A DNA stretch of 64,000 nt. It comes from Deltaproteobacteria bacterium (GTDB taxonomy: Bacteria; Desulfobacterota; Desulfuromonadia; Geobacterales; Pseudopelobacteraceae). This document shows, in pieces, positions 24,956 to 33,028 of this stretch; position 1 is the first letter of the stretch, and every line of letters begins with the position of its first letter. A program made the translations under genes and the position numbers. The stretch is taken from positions 39,935 through 103,934 of the forward strand of contig JACPFJ010000005.1 of the NCBI GenBank assembly GCA_016182975.1. Direction: 5' to 3'. The notes beneath the pieces are model-generated. The model saw only the letters and a program-made list of their open reading frames with translations. It did no database searches and had not been told where the DNA came from.

Positions 24956-27040
24956 CCCGTACAGCTGCCGGTAAACGGCGGCCGAGGCGTAGACCTTCTT
25001 GACGTAATCGCGCGTCTCCTGGTAGGGGATGCTCTCGATGAACTCGTCCTTCTTCAATCCCTTAAAATTCTTCCGCCAGCGCTCAACCGCCTTTGCGCCG
25101 GCATTGTAGGCGGCGACGGCATAGACCGCGTCGCCGTCGTACCCGTCCAGCAGCTCCCGCAGATGCCGTGTCCCCAGCTTGATGTTGAAATCCGGGACCG
25201 TCAGGCGCAACGGGTTGAACTCCCCCTTCTCCCTGGTCGTGGCCCTGGCGGTGTCGGGCATCAGTTGCATCAGGCCGATGGCGCCGGCGTGGGACCTGAT
25301 GGCGGGCGAAAAACCGCTCTCGGCCCGGATCAGGGCATAGATGAGCGATTCTGATATGGCGTTGGCCGAGGCGTGCTCCCTGATCAGCCCGGTGTAGGCC
25401 AGGGGATAACCGGCCGTCCAGAGCGGCAGGTTTTGCCTGTCCCATTTCAGCGGCCGGTTCTGCATGAACAGGTAGATGGCCGAGCCGTAATCCGCAATTT
25501 CAAGATACACGCGCGCCATGGCTGGGAACAGCGCCCCCTTTTCGCCCAGTCTCTTGCGCAGCGCCGCCATCTCGCCGCGGGCCTCCTCCAGCATCCCCAG
25601 CGATGCCAGGAGCCTCGGTTTTTCAAAACCGGCCGCCAGCGGCAGCTCCCCCATGGCGTCGCGCCGGCCCAGGCCCTCCCGCGCATCCCCGATCCCCTTC
25701 TGCTCACGGTGCCAGGCAGCATAAAAACCGGCCGGATACTCGTCCAGCAGTATCCGGTACCAGTTCGCGGCCTCGGCGGCGCCGGCGTTCTCCAACGCCC
25801 TGGCCAGCCAGTAGAGCGCCTTTTCCCGAACGGTCTCATCCTTCAAAAGCGCCTTGAAGGCATCGGCGGCGGCAATATGGTCGCCGGCCAGGTAACGGCA
25901 CCAGGCGGCATCCCAGGCAGCGCGGGGGATGAACCTGGAGTCGGGGCAGCTCTTGGGGAGCTGTTCGAAGATCCGCGCCGCCTCGGCGTAACTTCCCAGC
26001 CCCCTTCTCAGCCCGGCCGCCTGCATCAGGGCATCGTCGCCAAGCTCCTGCCGCTTCCCCGCTTCTGCCAGCTCCAGGTAAATCGCCAAGGCCCGCTCAT
26101 GCAGCTCCTGCCGCTCCAGGGTCCTTGCCAGCCAGAAACGCGCCTCGGAGCGGATACCCGCCACGTCGCAGAGAGCGGCCTTCGACAGGTTCATCTCCGC
26201 CTGTTTGTAGTTGCGCTGACGAAAGCGGGCCATGCCGCTGCGCAGTTCCACCCTGGCGACCAACGCGGCCGACTGGCCATCCAGGGGGATTGACTGCAGC
26301 GTTTGCAGGGTCTGGCCGAAGTCGTTCTGCGCGTAGAGAGCAGATGCTCGCCGCAGCAACTCCTCCGGGGTGTACGAAGCAACCTTTATGCCGGCCGCCT
26401 CCAGCTCCCTGAGCCGTTCGCGGGCCATTTTAGCCTGGGGAGCGGCGGGGTTGTTCAGCCAGATACCGCGATAGATCTGGGCAGCCCCCCCCTTGTCCCC
26501 GGTCTCCTCCCGGCTGCGGGCCGCCAGGAAGAGGGCGTCCACGGAATCGCCGCCGGTGGGATACTTCTCGACAAAGGCCTGGCAGAGCCTGAGCGCTCCC
26601 CTGTAATCGCCGGCCTCGAAGAGGATGTCGGCTGAGAGCTTCTCGGAGCGGCGCACCAGCTGGGAAGCGGGATGGAGCTTCGGGAGCGAGGCGGCCTTGG
26701 CGGCGGCCTCGGTATATCGTTTGACCTTCAATAACGCCTCGGCCTGGTAAAGCGAGGCGTAATCACCCAACAGCGGCAGCGTCCGCTCCGCATCCGCCAG
26801 CAGCCTGACCGCCTCATCGGACTTCCCCAGCCGCAGGGCCGCAACGCCGAGCAGGAAGGTGCGCTGCGGCGTTTCGGCCGATTGCTGCGCCAGGGAGAAG
26901 GCCTTGCCGTACTCCTTTTCCCTGAACTCCGCTGCGGCGCGTGACAGGGCATCATCGGCATTGGAGGGGATGGCTGCAAAGGTGAGGAGAAAAGCGCCGG
27001 TCAGGGCGATGAAGATCGCTTTACGCAGAAGATGAAGCAT
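24947..27040 (-). CDS. Soluble lytic murein transglycosylase
   Basis: A 697-residue Slt70-type enzyme from ATG 27040 (an upstream ATG at 27082 lacks a ribosome site; AAAGGCGG precedes the chosen one). After the signal peptide (LRKAIFIALTGAFLLTFAAIPSNADD) comes a long helical, TPR-like superhelix (residues ~25-520), then the SLT domain: ALIRAESGFSPAIRSHAGAIGLMQLMPDTA with catalytic Glu in AESGF near residue 570, and AYNAGAKAVERW. It cleaves glycan strands with 1,6-anhydro product, for wall turnover. Single gene facing the ATPase remnant; no other operon member is obvious. Confidence 0.93.
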   Translation of the reverse strand: MLHLLRKAIFIALTGAFLLTFAAIPSNADDALSRAAAEFREKEYGKAFSLAQQSAETPQRTFLLGVAALRLGKSDEAVRLLADAERTLPLLGDYASLYQAEALLKVKRYTEAAAKAASLPKLHPASQLVRRSEKLSADILFEAGDYRGALRLCQAFVEKYPTGGDSVDALFLAARSREETGDKGGAAQIYRGIWLNNPAAPQAKMARERLRELEAAGIKVASYTPEELLRRASALYAQNDFGQTLQTLQSIPLDGQSAALVARVELRSGMARFRQRNYKQAEMNLSKAALCDVAGIRSEARFWLARTLERQELHERALAIYLELAEAGKRQELGDDALMQAAGLRRGLGSYAEAARIFEQLPKSCPDSRFIPRAAWDAAWCRYLAGDHIAAADAFKALLKDETVREKALYWLARALENAGAAEAANWYRILLDEYPAGFYAAWHREQKGIGDAREGLGRRDAMGELPLAAGFEKPRLLASLGMLEEARGEMAALRKRLGEKGALFPAMARVYLEIADYGSAIYLFMQNRPLKWDRQNLPLWTAGYPLAYTGLIREHASANAISESLIYALIRAESGFSPAIRSHAGAIGLMQLMPDTARATTREKGEFNPLRLTVPDFNIKLGTRHLRELLDGYDGDAVYAVAAYNAGAKAVERWRKNFKGLKKDEFIESIPYQETRDYVKKVYASAAVYRQLYGLR

Positions 27041-27114
27041 GCAGCCGCCTTTCGTGAAAAAAGGCCCAAGGCGTTCGCCCATGGCCCGTTAGTTAGCAAA
27101 CCTGAACAGCAATA

Positions 27115-27215
27115 GAACGCGGATTACGCGGATTGAGCGGATTTACGCGGATCTCAAACCTTCTATTCTGTTTTTATCCGTTAAAATCCGCTTAAATCAG
27201 ATTTGATCCGCGTTC
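27115..27215. repeat. GCGGATT repeat with perfect inverted ends
   Basis: Begins GAACGCGGAT and ends ATCCGCGTTC, a perfect 10-base inverted pair. Between them are four GCGGATT units, an AT-rich loop, and inverted AATCCGC units. Non-coding, between the transglycosylase and the DUF815 gene, both on the minus strand. Confidence 0.75.
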
Positions 27216-27246
27216 TTTAGGCCCTTCGGGTCCATTGCCTTTGAGA

Positions 27247-28128
27247 TTATCGCCCGGCCAGCAGCCGCTTTCCCACCCAGTGGGTTGCAAACTGATAGGC
27301 GATGCGGCCGCTGCGATCCCCCTTCTGCTGGGACCAGAGGATGGCGGCCTGCCGTTCCTCGGCGCCCCAGACAGGTTCCGCCCCCATTTTAGCACACAGC
27401 TTGCCGGCCCACTGCCTGACCACCTCCAGGTACTGGTCCTGGCTGAAGGGATGAAAACCGACCCACAGGCCGAAACGGCCCGAGAGGGATATCTTCTCCT
27501 CCACGGATTCGCCGTGGTGGATCTCGTTGTTGACCAGCATGGCACCACGGTTGTCGGTTTCATACTCCGGCAGCAGATGGCGGCGGTTGGAGGTCACGTA
27601 GATCAGGGCATTGTCCGGCGGGGCGTAGACCGAGCCGTCCAGGGCACTTTTCAGCATCTTGTAGCTGGACTCCCCCACCTCGAAGGAGACGTCGTCGGAA
27701 AAGACGATGTAACGGTAGGGCTCATTCTTGATGGCATCCACGATGTCAGGCAGGTGCAGCAGATCGTCCTTGTCCACCTGGATCACCCGCAGCCCCTCGG
27801 CGGCGTAACTGTTGAGGATGGCCCGCACCAGCGACGACTTGCCCGTTCCCCGCGTCCCCCACAGAAGCACGTTGTTGGCCGGCAGACCGGCCAGGAACTG
27901 GCGGGTGTTCTCCTCCACCACCCGTTTCTGCCCGTCGATACCCAAGAGGTCGTCCAGTGCGATCCGTTCCACCGTCTCCAGCGGCTCCAGGTAGCCGGCA
28001 AAGGAGTGCCGGCGCCAGTTGGCCGCGGTGGTGACGTTCCATTCTATGGTGGGGATCGGTTTGGGAAGGAGTTGCTCCAGCGAGGTCAGCACACGTTTCA
28101 ACTGCTCGGTCAATTCGGGGTCAAGCAT
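27247..28128 (-). CDS. DUF815 AAA-type ATPase
   Basis: A 293-residue ATPase with Walker A LLWGTRGTGKSSLVRA (near residue 88-103), Walker B-like YIVFSDDVSFE and sensor region LIYVTSNRRHLLPE. The DUF815 family has GIDxQKxxxxxNTxxFLxGxPANNVLLWGxRGTGKSS, as here. The cellular role is not established. ATG 28128 is preceded by a GGAG at a longish distance. It stands alone between two repeat elements. Confidence 0.88.
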   Translation of the reverse strand: MLDPELTEQLKRVLTSLEQLLPKPIPTIEWNVTTAANWRRHSFAGYLEPLETVERIALDDLLGIDGQKRVVEENTRQFLAGLPANNVLLWGTRGTGKSSLVRAILNSYAAEGLRVIQVDKDDLLHLPDIVDAIKNEPYRYIVFSDDVSFEVGESSYKMLKSALDGSVYAPPDNALIYVTSNRRHLLPEYETDNRGAMLVNNEIHHGESVEEKISLSGRFGLWVGFHPFSQDQYLEVVRQWAGKLCAKMGAEPVWGAEERQAAILWSQQKGDRSGRIAYQFATHWVGKRLLAGR

Positions 28129-28153
28129 CGGTTTTTCGCTCCATCTTCACATT

Positions 28154-28316
28154 ATCCTTGAAAAAGCAGTTCATTAACGCAAAGACGCAAAGTTCGCAAA
28201 GAAGTCGATCTGTTTAAATATATCTGGTTGTCACCATGCAGGTGAACATGGATTTCAGAATTACCTTAGTGTTTTTCCTGGCGTTCCTTGCGTCTTTGCG
28301 TTTCAAATGCCGTTAT
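28154..28316 (-). repeat. Dispersed inverted-repeat element, copy B
   Basis: Reverse-oriented copy of the element at 9863-10024: ATCCTTGAAAAAGCAG, TTAACGCAAAGACGCAAAG, a middle with GGTTGTCACCATGCAGGTGAAC, and an end CTTGCGTCTTTGCGTTTC AAATGCCG. It sits between the DUF815 gene and the DUF507 pair. Confidence 0.85.
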
Positions 28317-28325
28317 TAGGATCAT

Positions 28326-28586
28326 TCACAACTTCCTCCTGGCCAACTCGTCCTGGTAGAACTTCTGGTAGAGGAGCTCCCAGTCGCGGCTGCCGGGCGC
28401 CCGGTTGCCGAGCTTGGCGCGTACCGTTGCGTCGATCTCATCCGCCACGCTGAAGAAGGCCGTCAACGACTGCTTGATGCGGGCCAGCGCGCGGCTCTCG
28501 TCGGTAATGTCGGCCAGATCGTCGCGCCAGAGACGTTCCATGATCTCGTGGGCCAGGTTGGATATTCGGTCTTCGGAGAGTGACAT
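28326..28586 (-). CDS. DUF507 family protein (second of pair)
   Basis: An 86-residue, mostly helical protein, MSLSEDRISNLAHEIMERLW..., of the DUF507 type known mainly from deltaproteobacteria. No catalytic motif is visible and the function is unknown. It lies nine bases after its paralogue on the minus strand and the two share the pattern of an N-terminal ERI/EQIxxLAxxI(V) helix; they may form a heterodimer. Ends in ELARRKL. Confidence 0.75.
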   Translation of the reverse strand: MSLSEDRISNLAHEIMERLWRDDLADITDESRALARIKQSLTAFFSVADEIDATVRAKLGNRAPGSRDWELLYQKFYQDELARRKL

Positions 28587-28595
28587 GCTATTTCC

Positions 28596-28883
28596 TCACA
28601 GGACGATCTTTCGATCCTTGGCCAGTTTTTCCTTGATCATACGCAGCATCTTGCGGCGGTCGATCTCGGCGGCGCCCCGCCCCATGGCGGCGATACTCTC
28701 TTCCAGGAGCCGCTCGGCGTCACGCTCCAGGGTCTGCTCGCGGCCGAAGTCCCGCGCGATAACCCCGGCGATCCCTTCCAGCGCCGCACCCCGCTCGCGG
28801 CGCGGCGTGATCAGGTTGTCGGCGGCCAAGTCGTTATAGACCTTCTCGGCCAGCCGTTTGATCTGTTCTTCCTTCATTCGCAT
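28596..28883 (-). CDS. DUF507 family protein (first of pair)
   Basis: A 95-residue helical protein, MRMKEEQIKRLAEKVYNDLA, then a charged region and a final IKEKLAKDRKIVL. Same family and orientation as the next gene. A second ATG two codons downstream gives the same protein less two residues. The upstream neighbour on this strand is a cytochrome c with its own terminator, so the pair has a separate promoter. Confidence 0.75.
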   Translation of the reverse strand: MRMKEEQIKRLAEKVYNDLAADNLITPRRERGAALEGIAGVIARDFGREQTLERDAERLLEESIAAMGRGAAEIDRRKMLRMIKEKLAKDRKIVL

Positions 28884-28901
28884 ACAATTACCCGTAAAGA
28901 C

Positions 28902-28927
28902 AAAAAAGGCCCGCCTTCCGGCAGGCC
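28902..28927 (-). terminator. Intrinsic terminator of the cytochrome c gene
   Basis: On the minus strand GGGCCTGCC, loop GGAA, GGCGGGCC and then TTTTTT. Stem of eight to nine pairs and a T-run directly after; it ends the cytochrome transcript before the DUF507 pair. Confidence 0.85.
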
Positions 28928-28946
28928 CATAAGGTAGTGAATCACG

Positions 28947-29255
28947 TTATTTCAGCGTCTTCAGATATTTCAGCAGGGCGTCCATGTCGGCCTTGGGAAG
29001 GGTCTTGAACGAGGGCATGGTGGAAGAAGGGTTCAGCTTCTTCGGATTCTCCAGTTGCGCTATGAGTTCCTTGTCTTTCAGCTTGGTGGCGACCTTGGTC
29101 AACTCGGGGCCGATCTTGCCACCCTTCCCCTTGACGACGTGACACATGGCGCATTTCTCCTTGAAGACCTGCTCACCCTTGTCAGCAGCCTGGGCCGCAG
29201 CCGTTACCAGCACCAGCGCGGCAAAGGCCGCCACCACCGAAATCGCACGTTTCAT
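28947..29255 (-). CDS. Periplasmic monoheme cytochrome c
   Basis: A 102-residue class I cytochrome: signal peptide ending AAAQA (about residue 23), heme site CAMCH near residues 35-39, and the distal Met in STMPSFKTLP. The mature protein is about 79 residues. It likely shuttles electrons in the periplasm, for example to the cbb3 oxidase or a peroxidase; the partner cannot be told from the neighbours. Promoter and terminator of its own flank it. Confidence 0.92.
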   Translation of the reverse strand: MKRAISVVAAFAALVLVTAAAQAADKGEQVFKEKCAMCHVVKGKGGKIGPELTKVATKLKDKELIAQLENPKKLNPSSTMPSFKTLPKADMDALLKYLKTLK

Positions 29256-29290
29256 AGCGCATCTCCTTGGATTGGTATAATGATGGACAC

Positions 29291-29318
29291 ATTGTACCCA
29301 TTCCGGTTAAAATTGCAA
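29291..29318 (-). promoter_or_regulatory. Promoter of the cytochrome c gene
   Basis: On the minus strand, TTGCAA (29318-29313), a 16-base spacer and TACAAT (29296-29291). It points toward the cytochrome start at 29255. It partly overlaps the region just upstream of hemW on the other strand. Confidence 0.55.
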
Positions 29319-29324
29319 TTCATT

Positions 29325-30470
29325 ATGTTCACACGACTCTATCTCCACATCCCCTTCTGCCCGCGCAAGTGCCCCTACTGCGCCTTTGTCTCGCGGGAAT
29401 CCGATCACGCACCGGACAGCTACGTCGACCTGCTGCTGGAGGAGATGCGCCTCGTCTCGGCGGGACTCGCTCCGGGAAGGCCGCTGGAGTCGATCTACTT
29501 CGGCGGCGGGACCCCCTCGCTGCTGGAACCCCGCCAGGTGGCGCTGCTCATCGACCGCGCGGCGCGGACTTTCGGCCTGGCAGCGAACGCGGAGATCACC
29601 CTGGAGGTCAATCCCGGCACCGTCGACCACGAGCGGCTGGCGGGATTCCGTGCTGCCTCCGTCAACCGTCTCTCCCTGGGTGTCCAGTCCTTTGATGAGC
29701 GCATGCTGGCGACCCTGGGGCGGGTCCACTCGGCGCGGCAGGCGCAGGATGCCTTTACGGCGGCGCGCACGGCCGGTTTCGCCGACGTCGGCATCGACCT
29801 GATCCACGCCCTTCCCGGCCAGACGGCGGAGATGTGGCGGGCCGACCTCGGGCAGGCCCTGCGTCTCGCGCCGGAGCACATCTCCGTCTACGGCCTGAGC
29901 GTGGAGGAGGGCACCCCCTTTGCGGCGCGCTACGGCGGCGACGACCCGCTGCTGCCCGACGACGACCTGGCCGCGGGGATGTTCGAGGCGGCCGACGACC
30001 TGCTCACGGCGCACGGCTACGAGCATTACGAGATCGCCAACTACGCCCTCCCCGGCCGAAGGTCACGGCACAACAGCGGCTACTGGCGGCGCGACGGCTA
30101 CCTCGGCCTGGGCGCCGCGGCGCACTCCCTCCTGCGGGACAAGGGCTTCGGCACCAGGTTCGGCAATACAGCCGATATCGACGGGTATGCCACGTCGATA
30201 CGTGCGGGATCTCTTCCCCGCTGCGACGAGATGATCCTGACCCTGTCGGATGCCATGGCCGAGTTCATGTTCCTGGGGCTGCGCCTGGCGGAGGGTGTGG
30301 AGTTCGCCGCCTTCGAGCGCGAGTTCGGCTGCGGCATGGAAGAGACCTTCGGCGAGGCCATATCCGAACTGGTTTCGCTGGGGCTGCTGCAACGAAACGA
30401 CACCGGCGTGCGCCTCACCCGGCGCGGCATGCTGCTCTCCAACCGGGTTTTTGTCCGCTTTATAGCCTGA
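29325..30470 (+). CDS. hemW: HemW-type radical SAM protein
   Basis: A 381-residue radical SAM protein with HIPFCPRKCPYCAF; cluster cysteines Cys12, Cys16 and Cys19 show the CxxxCxxC pattern. GGGTPSLL, LGVQSFD and DLIHALPGQT follow. HemW is a heme chaperone rather than a coproporphyrinogen oxidase; the absence of the extra HemN N-terminal region and the 381-residue length favour HemW. ATG 29325 gives the standard start; the ribosome site is weak. Divergent from the cytochrome c gene, which fits a heme-related role. C-terminal HemN domain present. Confidence 0.88.
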   Translation: MFTRLYLHIPFCPRKCPYCAFVSRESDHAPDSYVDLLLEEMRLVSAGLAPGRPLESIYFGGGTPSLLEPRQVALLIDRAARTFGLAANAEITLEVNPGTVDHERLAGFRAASVNRLSLGVQSFDERMLATLGRVHSARQAQDAFTAARTAGFADVGIDLIHALPGQTAEMWRADLGQALRLAPEHISVYGLSVEEGTPFAARYGGDDPLLPDDDLAAGMFEAADDLLTAHGYEHYEIANYALPGRRSRHNSGYWRRDGYLGLGAAAHSLLRDKGFGTRFGNTADIDGYATSIRAGSLPRCDEMILTLSDAMAEFMFLGLRLAEGVEFAAFEREFGCGMEETFGEAISELVSLGLLQRNDTGVRLTRRGMLLSNRVFVRFIA

Positions 30471-30672
30471 GCTCCCGCATCCTCGCCATGACCTCCCCTG
30501 GTCGGATTGGCATGCAATCTGAAACATACCTGCTGTAACCCTGCTAACCGGTCGTAATTTCGACAAGATCGGCCACGTCTTGTAATCATTTTTTACACCG
30601 GTCGAAAGCCGCCGTCGTGAAATACGACAACCACGTCCCGGCAAGATTCCCCGGTTCAGACCCAGGAGCGGC

Positions 30673-31158
30673 GTGAAAGGTCCTTCCCGTAACATAATCG
30701 CAGCAGTGCTCATGGCGGCCTATCTGGCGATCACCGTCAGTCCGCTGGCCCATCTTGCCGTGCGGCCCGCAACCGGCGCGCAGGCCGTCATTGCGGAATG
30801 TTCCGGCGATTGCGACATCTGCGGCTGTTCGCCCGAACTGAGGGCCACACACACCTGTTGCTGTTGGCAGAAAAGGATGAAGGAGCAGCATGGGCATCAC
30901 GACCACGAGGATTGTGAGGCCGGCAGCAGCAAGGATAGGCAACCCGCCAAGACCACGTTATCCTGCAGTTGTCCCTGCGGGAGCGGCAAGCAGCTCGCCC
31001 TGTGGGGCGCGGGAAAGTTCGAGCTGCTGCCGTACCGATTCAGCGGGGAGCCGTCCGCCCCCCCGGAAAGCCCGCTCTTTCATCACTTCCGACCCCGCCT
31101 GACCACCCGTCATGGCGACCCTCCAGACCCCCCTCCGAAGCTCTCCCCCTTCTCGTGA
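30673..31158 (+). CDS. Cys/His-rich secreted protein, unknown function
   Basis: A 161-residue protein starting GTG at 30673. An N-terminal hydrophobic segment (IIAAVLMAAYLAITVSPLAHLAV) is followed by ECSGDCDICGCSPELRATHTCCCWQKRMK, a His-rich HGHHDHEDC stretch and CSCPCGSG. I count about a dozen Cys and many His, suggesting metal binding outside the membrane or a disulfide-rich fold. The C-terminal third is Pro-rich. I recall similar short proteins in related genomes but no function. It precedes a broken outer-membrane protein gene; 200 non-coding bases separate it from hemW. Confidence 0.55.
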   Translation: MKGPSRNIIAAVLMAAYLAITVSPLAHLAVRPATGAQAVIAECSGDCDICGCSPELRATHTCCCWQKRMKEQHGHHDHEDCEAGSSKDRQPAKTTLSCSCPCGSGKQLALWGAGKFELLPYRFSGEPSAPPESPLFHHFRPRLTTRHGDPPDPPPKLSPFS

Positions 31159-31276
31159 CATAGTCATTCATCCCGCTGTATCGGGCACGCGTCGTCGCCA
31201 GCACACTATACGTGCGTGAACGTTCCACCGGCAGCGTGCCGGGGAGAAGCGAGCCCGAAGCGGCAGGATCAAACGC

Positions 31277-31412
31277 AACTATTCAGCATGCCTTGGGAGC
31301 GTAGGCATCCTGCCTGTGCTTCGGGCGGGTTTATGCCCGAATACGTTTGTTTGCAGTCAATTCAAGCGATACATCCGCTTGAAACGCAGGCAAGATGCCC
31401 GCGCTCCCGGGA
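31277..31412. repeat. CAGCATGC...GCCCGAAT dispersed repeat, copy 2
   Basis: Shares AACTATTCAGCATGC and TTCGGGCGGGTTTATGCCCGAAT with 23431-23517. Here GGGAGCGTAGGCATCCTGCC (from 31295) has an inverted partner near 31386-31408, so the full element is a large imperfect palindrome. It occupies the 298-base gap between 31159 and 31456, which holds no supported gene. Confidence 0.7.
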
Positions 31413-31456
31413 AACGCTGAAGTTACGATCAAACAAGATACCAATCGGAGGACAAT

Positions 31457-32465
31457 ATGAACTGGACAAAGCTATACGCATCACTGGCCGTATGCATCCT
31501 CGCCTTGCAGGGATGCAGCAGCGGCTTTACGCCGTCCGTAAGCGGAAACGGCGCTACCAGCCAGACAGCGGACAGGACAGCCTCGGTTTCCCTGAAGGGG
31601 AGTCAGCAGGGGCAGGCCGGCGGCTTTGCCGACTTTGACGGCGACGGCATCGACGACCTGCTCGTCGGGGCGCCCTACGCCAAGGGGGACGGCACGGTTG
31701 GGGCGCTGCTGATCTACAGGGGAAACGCCGGCGGTTTCGACGCCAAATCCACCTGGGTGCTGACCGGCGACGACAACTTCGGCTACCGGGTCAAGAACAT
31801 AGGCGATGCCGACGCTGACGGCATCGCCGATTTCGCCGTGGGCGCCTACAACGGCAACGGCAGCGACGTATCCCTTTCCGGCAGCGTCACCGTCTACAAA
31901 GGGGGCTCCAGCGGCGAGATCATCGCCAGGCTGGCGGGAGATGCTGATGGTGATGTACGGGGTCACCGATCAACTGACCTTGATGGGGATGGCCACCTGT
32001 CAGAGCATGACCATGGAGATGGTGATGAACATGGGCGCGGGCAACACCGCCGCCGCCCCGATGCGCACCAGCGGCTTCGGCGACACCGAGCTGAGGGGGA
32101 TCTACGCGATCAACAGGCACCTGACCGCCAGCCTCGGCAACAACACCAAAGTGAGCGGCTGGCTCCAGCGCGCCTTCGGACCGGCCGGCGGATGGCTGCG
32201 GCTGGCCTTCAACGACACCGGCCGCATCCATGGCCGCGACCCCGAGATCCGGAAGCTGCTCGATGCCACGACCGGGGCGCCGACGCCCGACGCCGATCCC
32301 GGCAACTACGGCGGTCAGCGCCTGGACGGATTCATCGGGGCGAGCTATGCGAGGGGGGCGTTCAGCTTCGGGGTCGAGGGGGGGATGCCGCTCTTCCAGG
32401 ACGTCAACGGGCTGCAGCTGGTTAACGACTGGTATCTCAGCGCCGGTTTTCAGATGATGTTCTGA
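31457..32465 (+). pseudogene. Chimaera: FG-GAP lipoprotein start joined out of frame to an outer-membrane protein end
   Basis: Bases 31457-31955 encode a lipoprotein (signal with lipobox ALQGC) followed by FG-GAP/integrin-type repeats: DFDGDGIDDLLVGAPYA, then DADADGIADFAVGAYN. From about 31941 another frame reads MYGVTDQLTLMGMATCQSM, AINRHLTASLG and ends GLQLVNDWYLSAGFQMMF, the C-terminal part of an outer-membrane barrel of the transporter/phenol-degradation MetA type. The join lies in GGAGATGCTGATGGTGATG (31937-31955), which encodes GDADGD in one frame and EMLMVM in the other. A deletion at this short homology would explain the chimaera; an assembly error is possible. A terminator follows. 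Confidence 0.65.
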
Positions 32466-32489
32466 ACAAGCTAAGGTTAGGGATGCCGC

Positions 32490-32523
32490 GGCGGGGAGCT
32501 GGAAACGGCTCCCCGCCAGATTT
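32490..32523 (+). terminator. Hairpin terminator after the chimaeric gene
   Basis: GGCGGGGAGC (32490-32499), eight-base loop, GCTCCCCGCC (32508-32517): ten perfect pairs, followed by AGATTT. The short T-run makes it a moderate intrinsic terminator. It ends the outer-membrane protein transcript before nuoE. Confidence 0.65.
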
Positions 32524-32563
32524 CCCCTTGCCAGTCGCGGCAAAGCTCTTATAATGTGATCCC

Positions 32564-33028
32564 ATGATCCCGGAACGATTGAGACAGGAACTGGAAGGGC
32601 GCGTGGCCAGCGCCGTCACCCCACGCGAGGCGGCGGTGGACGTGATGAAGGAGCTGCAGCGCCATTACGGCTGGCTAAGCGACGAGGCGCTGCAAGAGGC
32701 GGCCGGGTTGACCGGCCTCTCCGCGCTCCAGGTGGAGGAGTTGGCCACCTTCTACGAGTTGATCTACCGCCGCCCGGTGGGGAGGACGGTCCTGCATGTC
32801 TGCGACTCGGTCTCCTGCTGGTCGCTGGGGGGGGAAACGCTGCTCAAGCGCCTGGAACGGGTGTTGGGGGTCGAGGCGGGCGCTACGACGGCCGACAACG
32901 CCATCACCCTGCTCCCCTGCTCCTGCCTGGGAAACTGCGGAGATGCCCCCGCGATCATGATCGGCGAACGGCTCTATGGCAGGGTGACACCGGAGCTCGC
33001 CACGGAGATCCTCAAAAATATCATCTGA
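32564..33028 (+). CDS. nuoE: NADH dehydrogenase subunit E-type 2Fe-2S protein
   Basis: A 154-residue thioredoxin-fold protein with the N1a 2Fe-2S ligands Cys80, Cys85, Cys121 and Cys125 (HVCDSVSC and CSCLGNC). With NuoF and NuoG it makes the NADH-oxidising arm of complex I or of a related NAD-linked dehydrogenase. nuoF starts 2.1 kb downstream, because a histidine kinase on the opposite strand lies between; its 3' end overlaps nuoE by eight bases. No membrane nuo genes are in the window. Confidence 0.92.
   Translation: MIPERLRQELEGRVASAVTPREAAVDVMKELQRHYGWLSDEALQEAAGLTGLSALQVEELATFYELIYRRPVGRTVLHVCDSVSCWSLGGETLLKRLERVLGVEAGATTADNAITLLPCSCLGNCGDAPAIMIGERLYGRVTPELATEILKNII

Noticed and set aside
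31216..31638. 140-codon frame before the chimaeric gene
   Set aside because: Crosses the dispersed repeat and reads the lipoprotein gene in the wrong frame.
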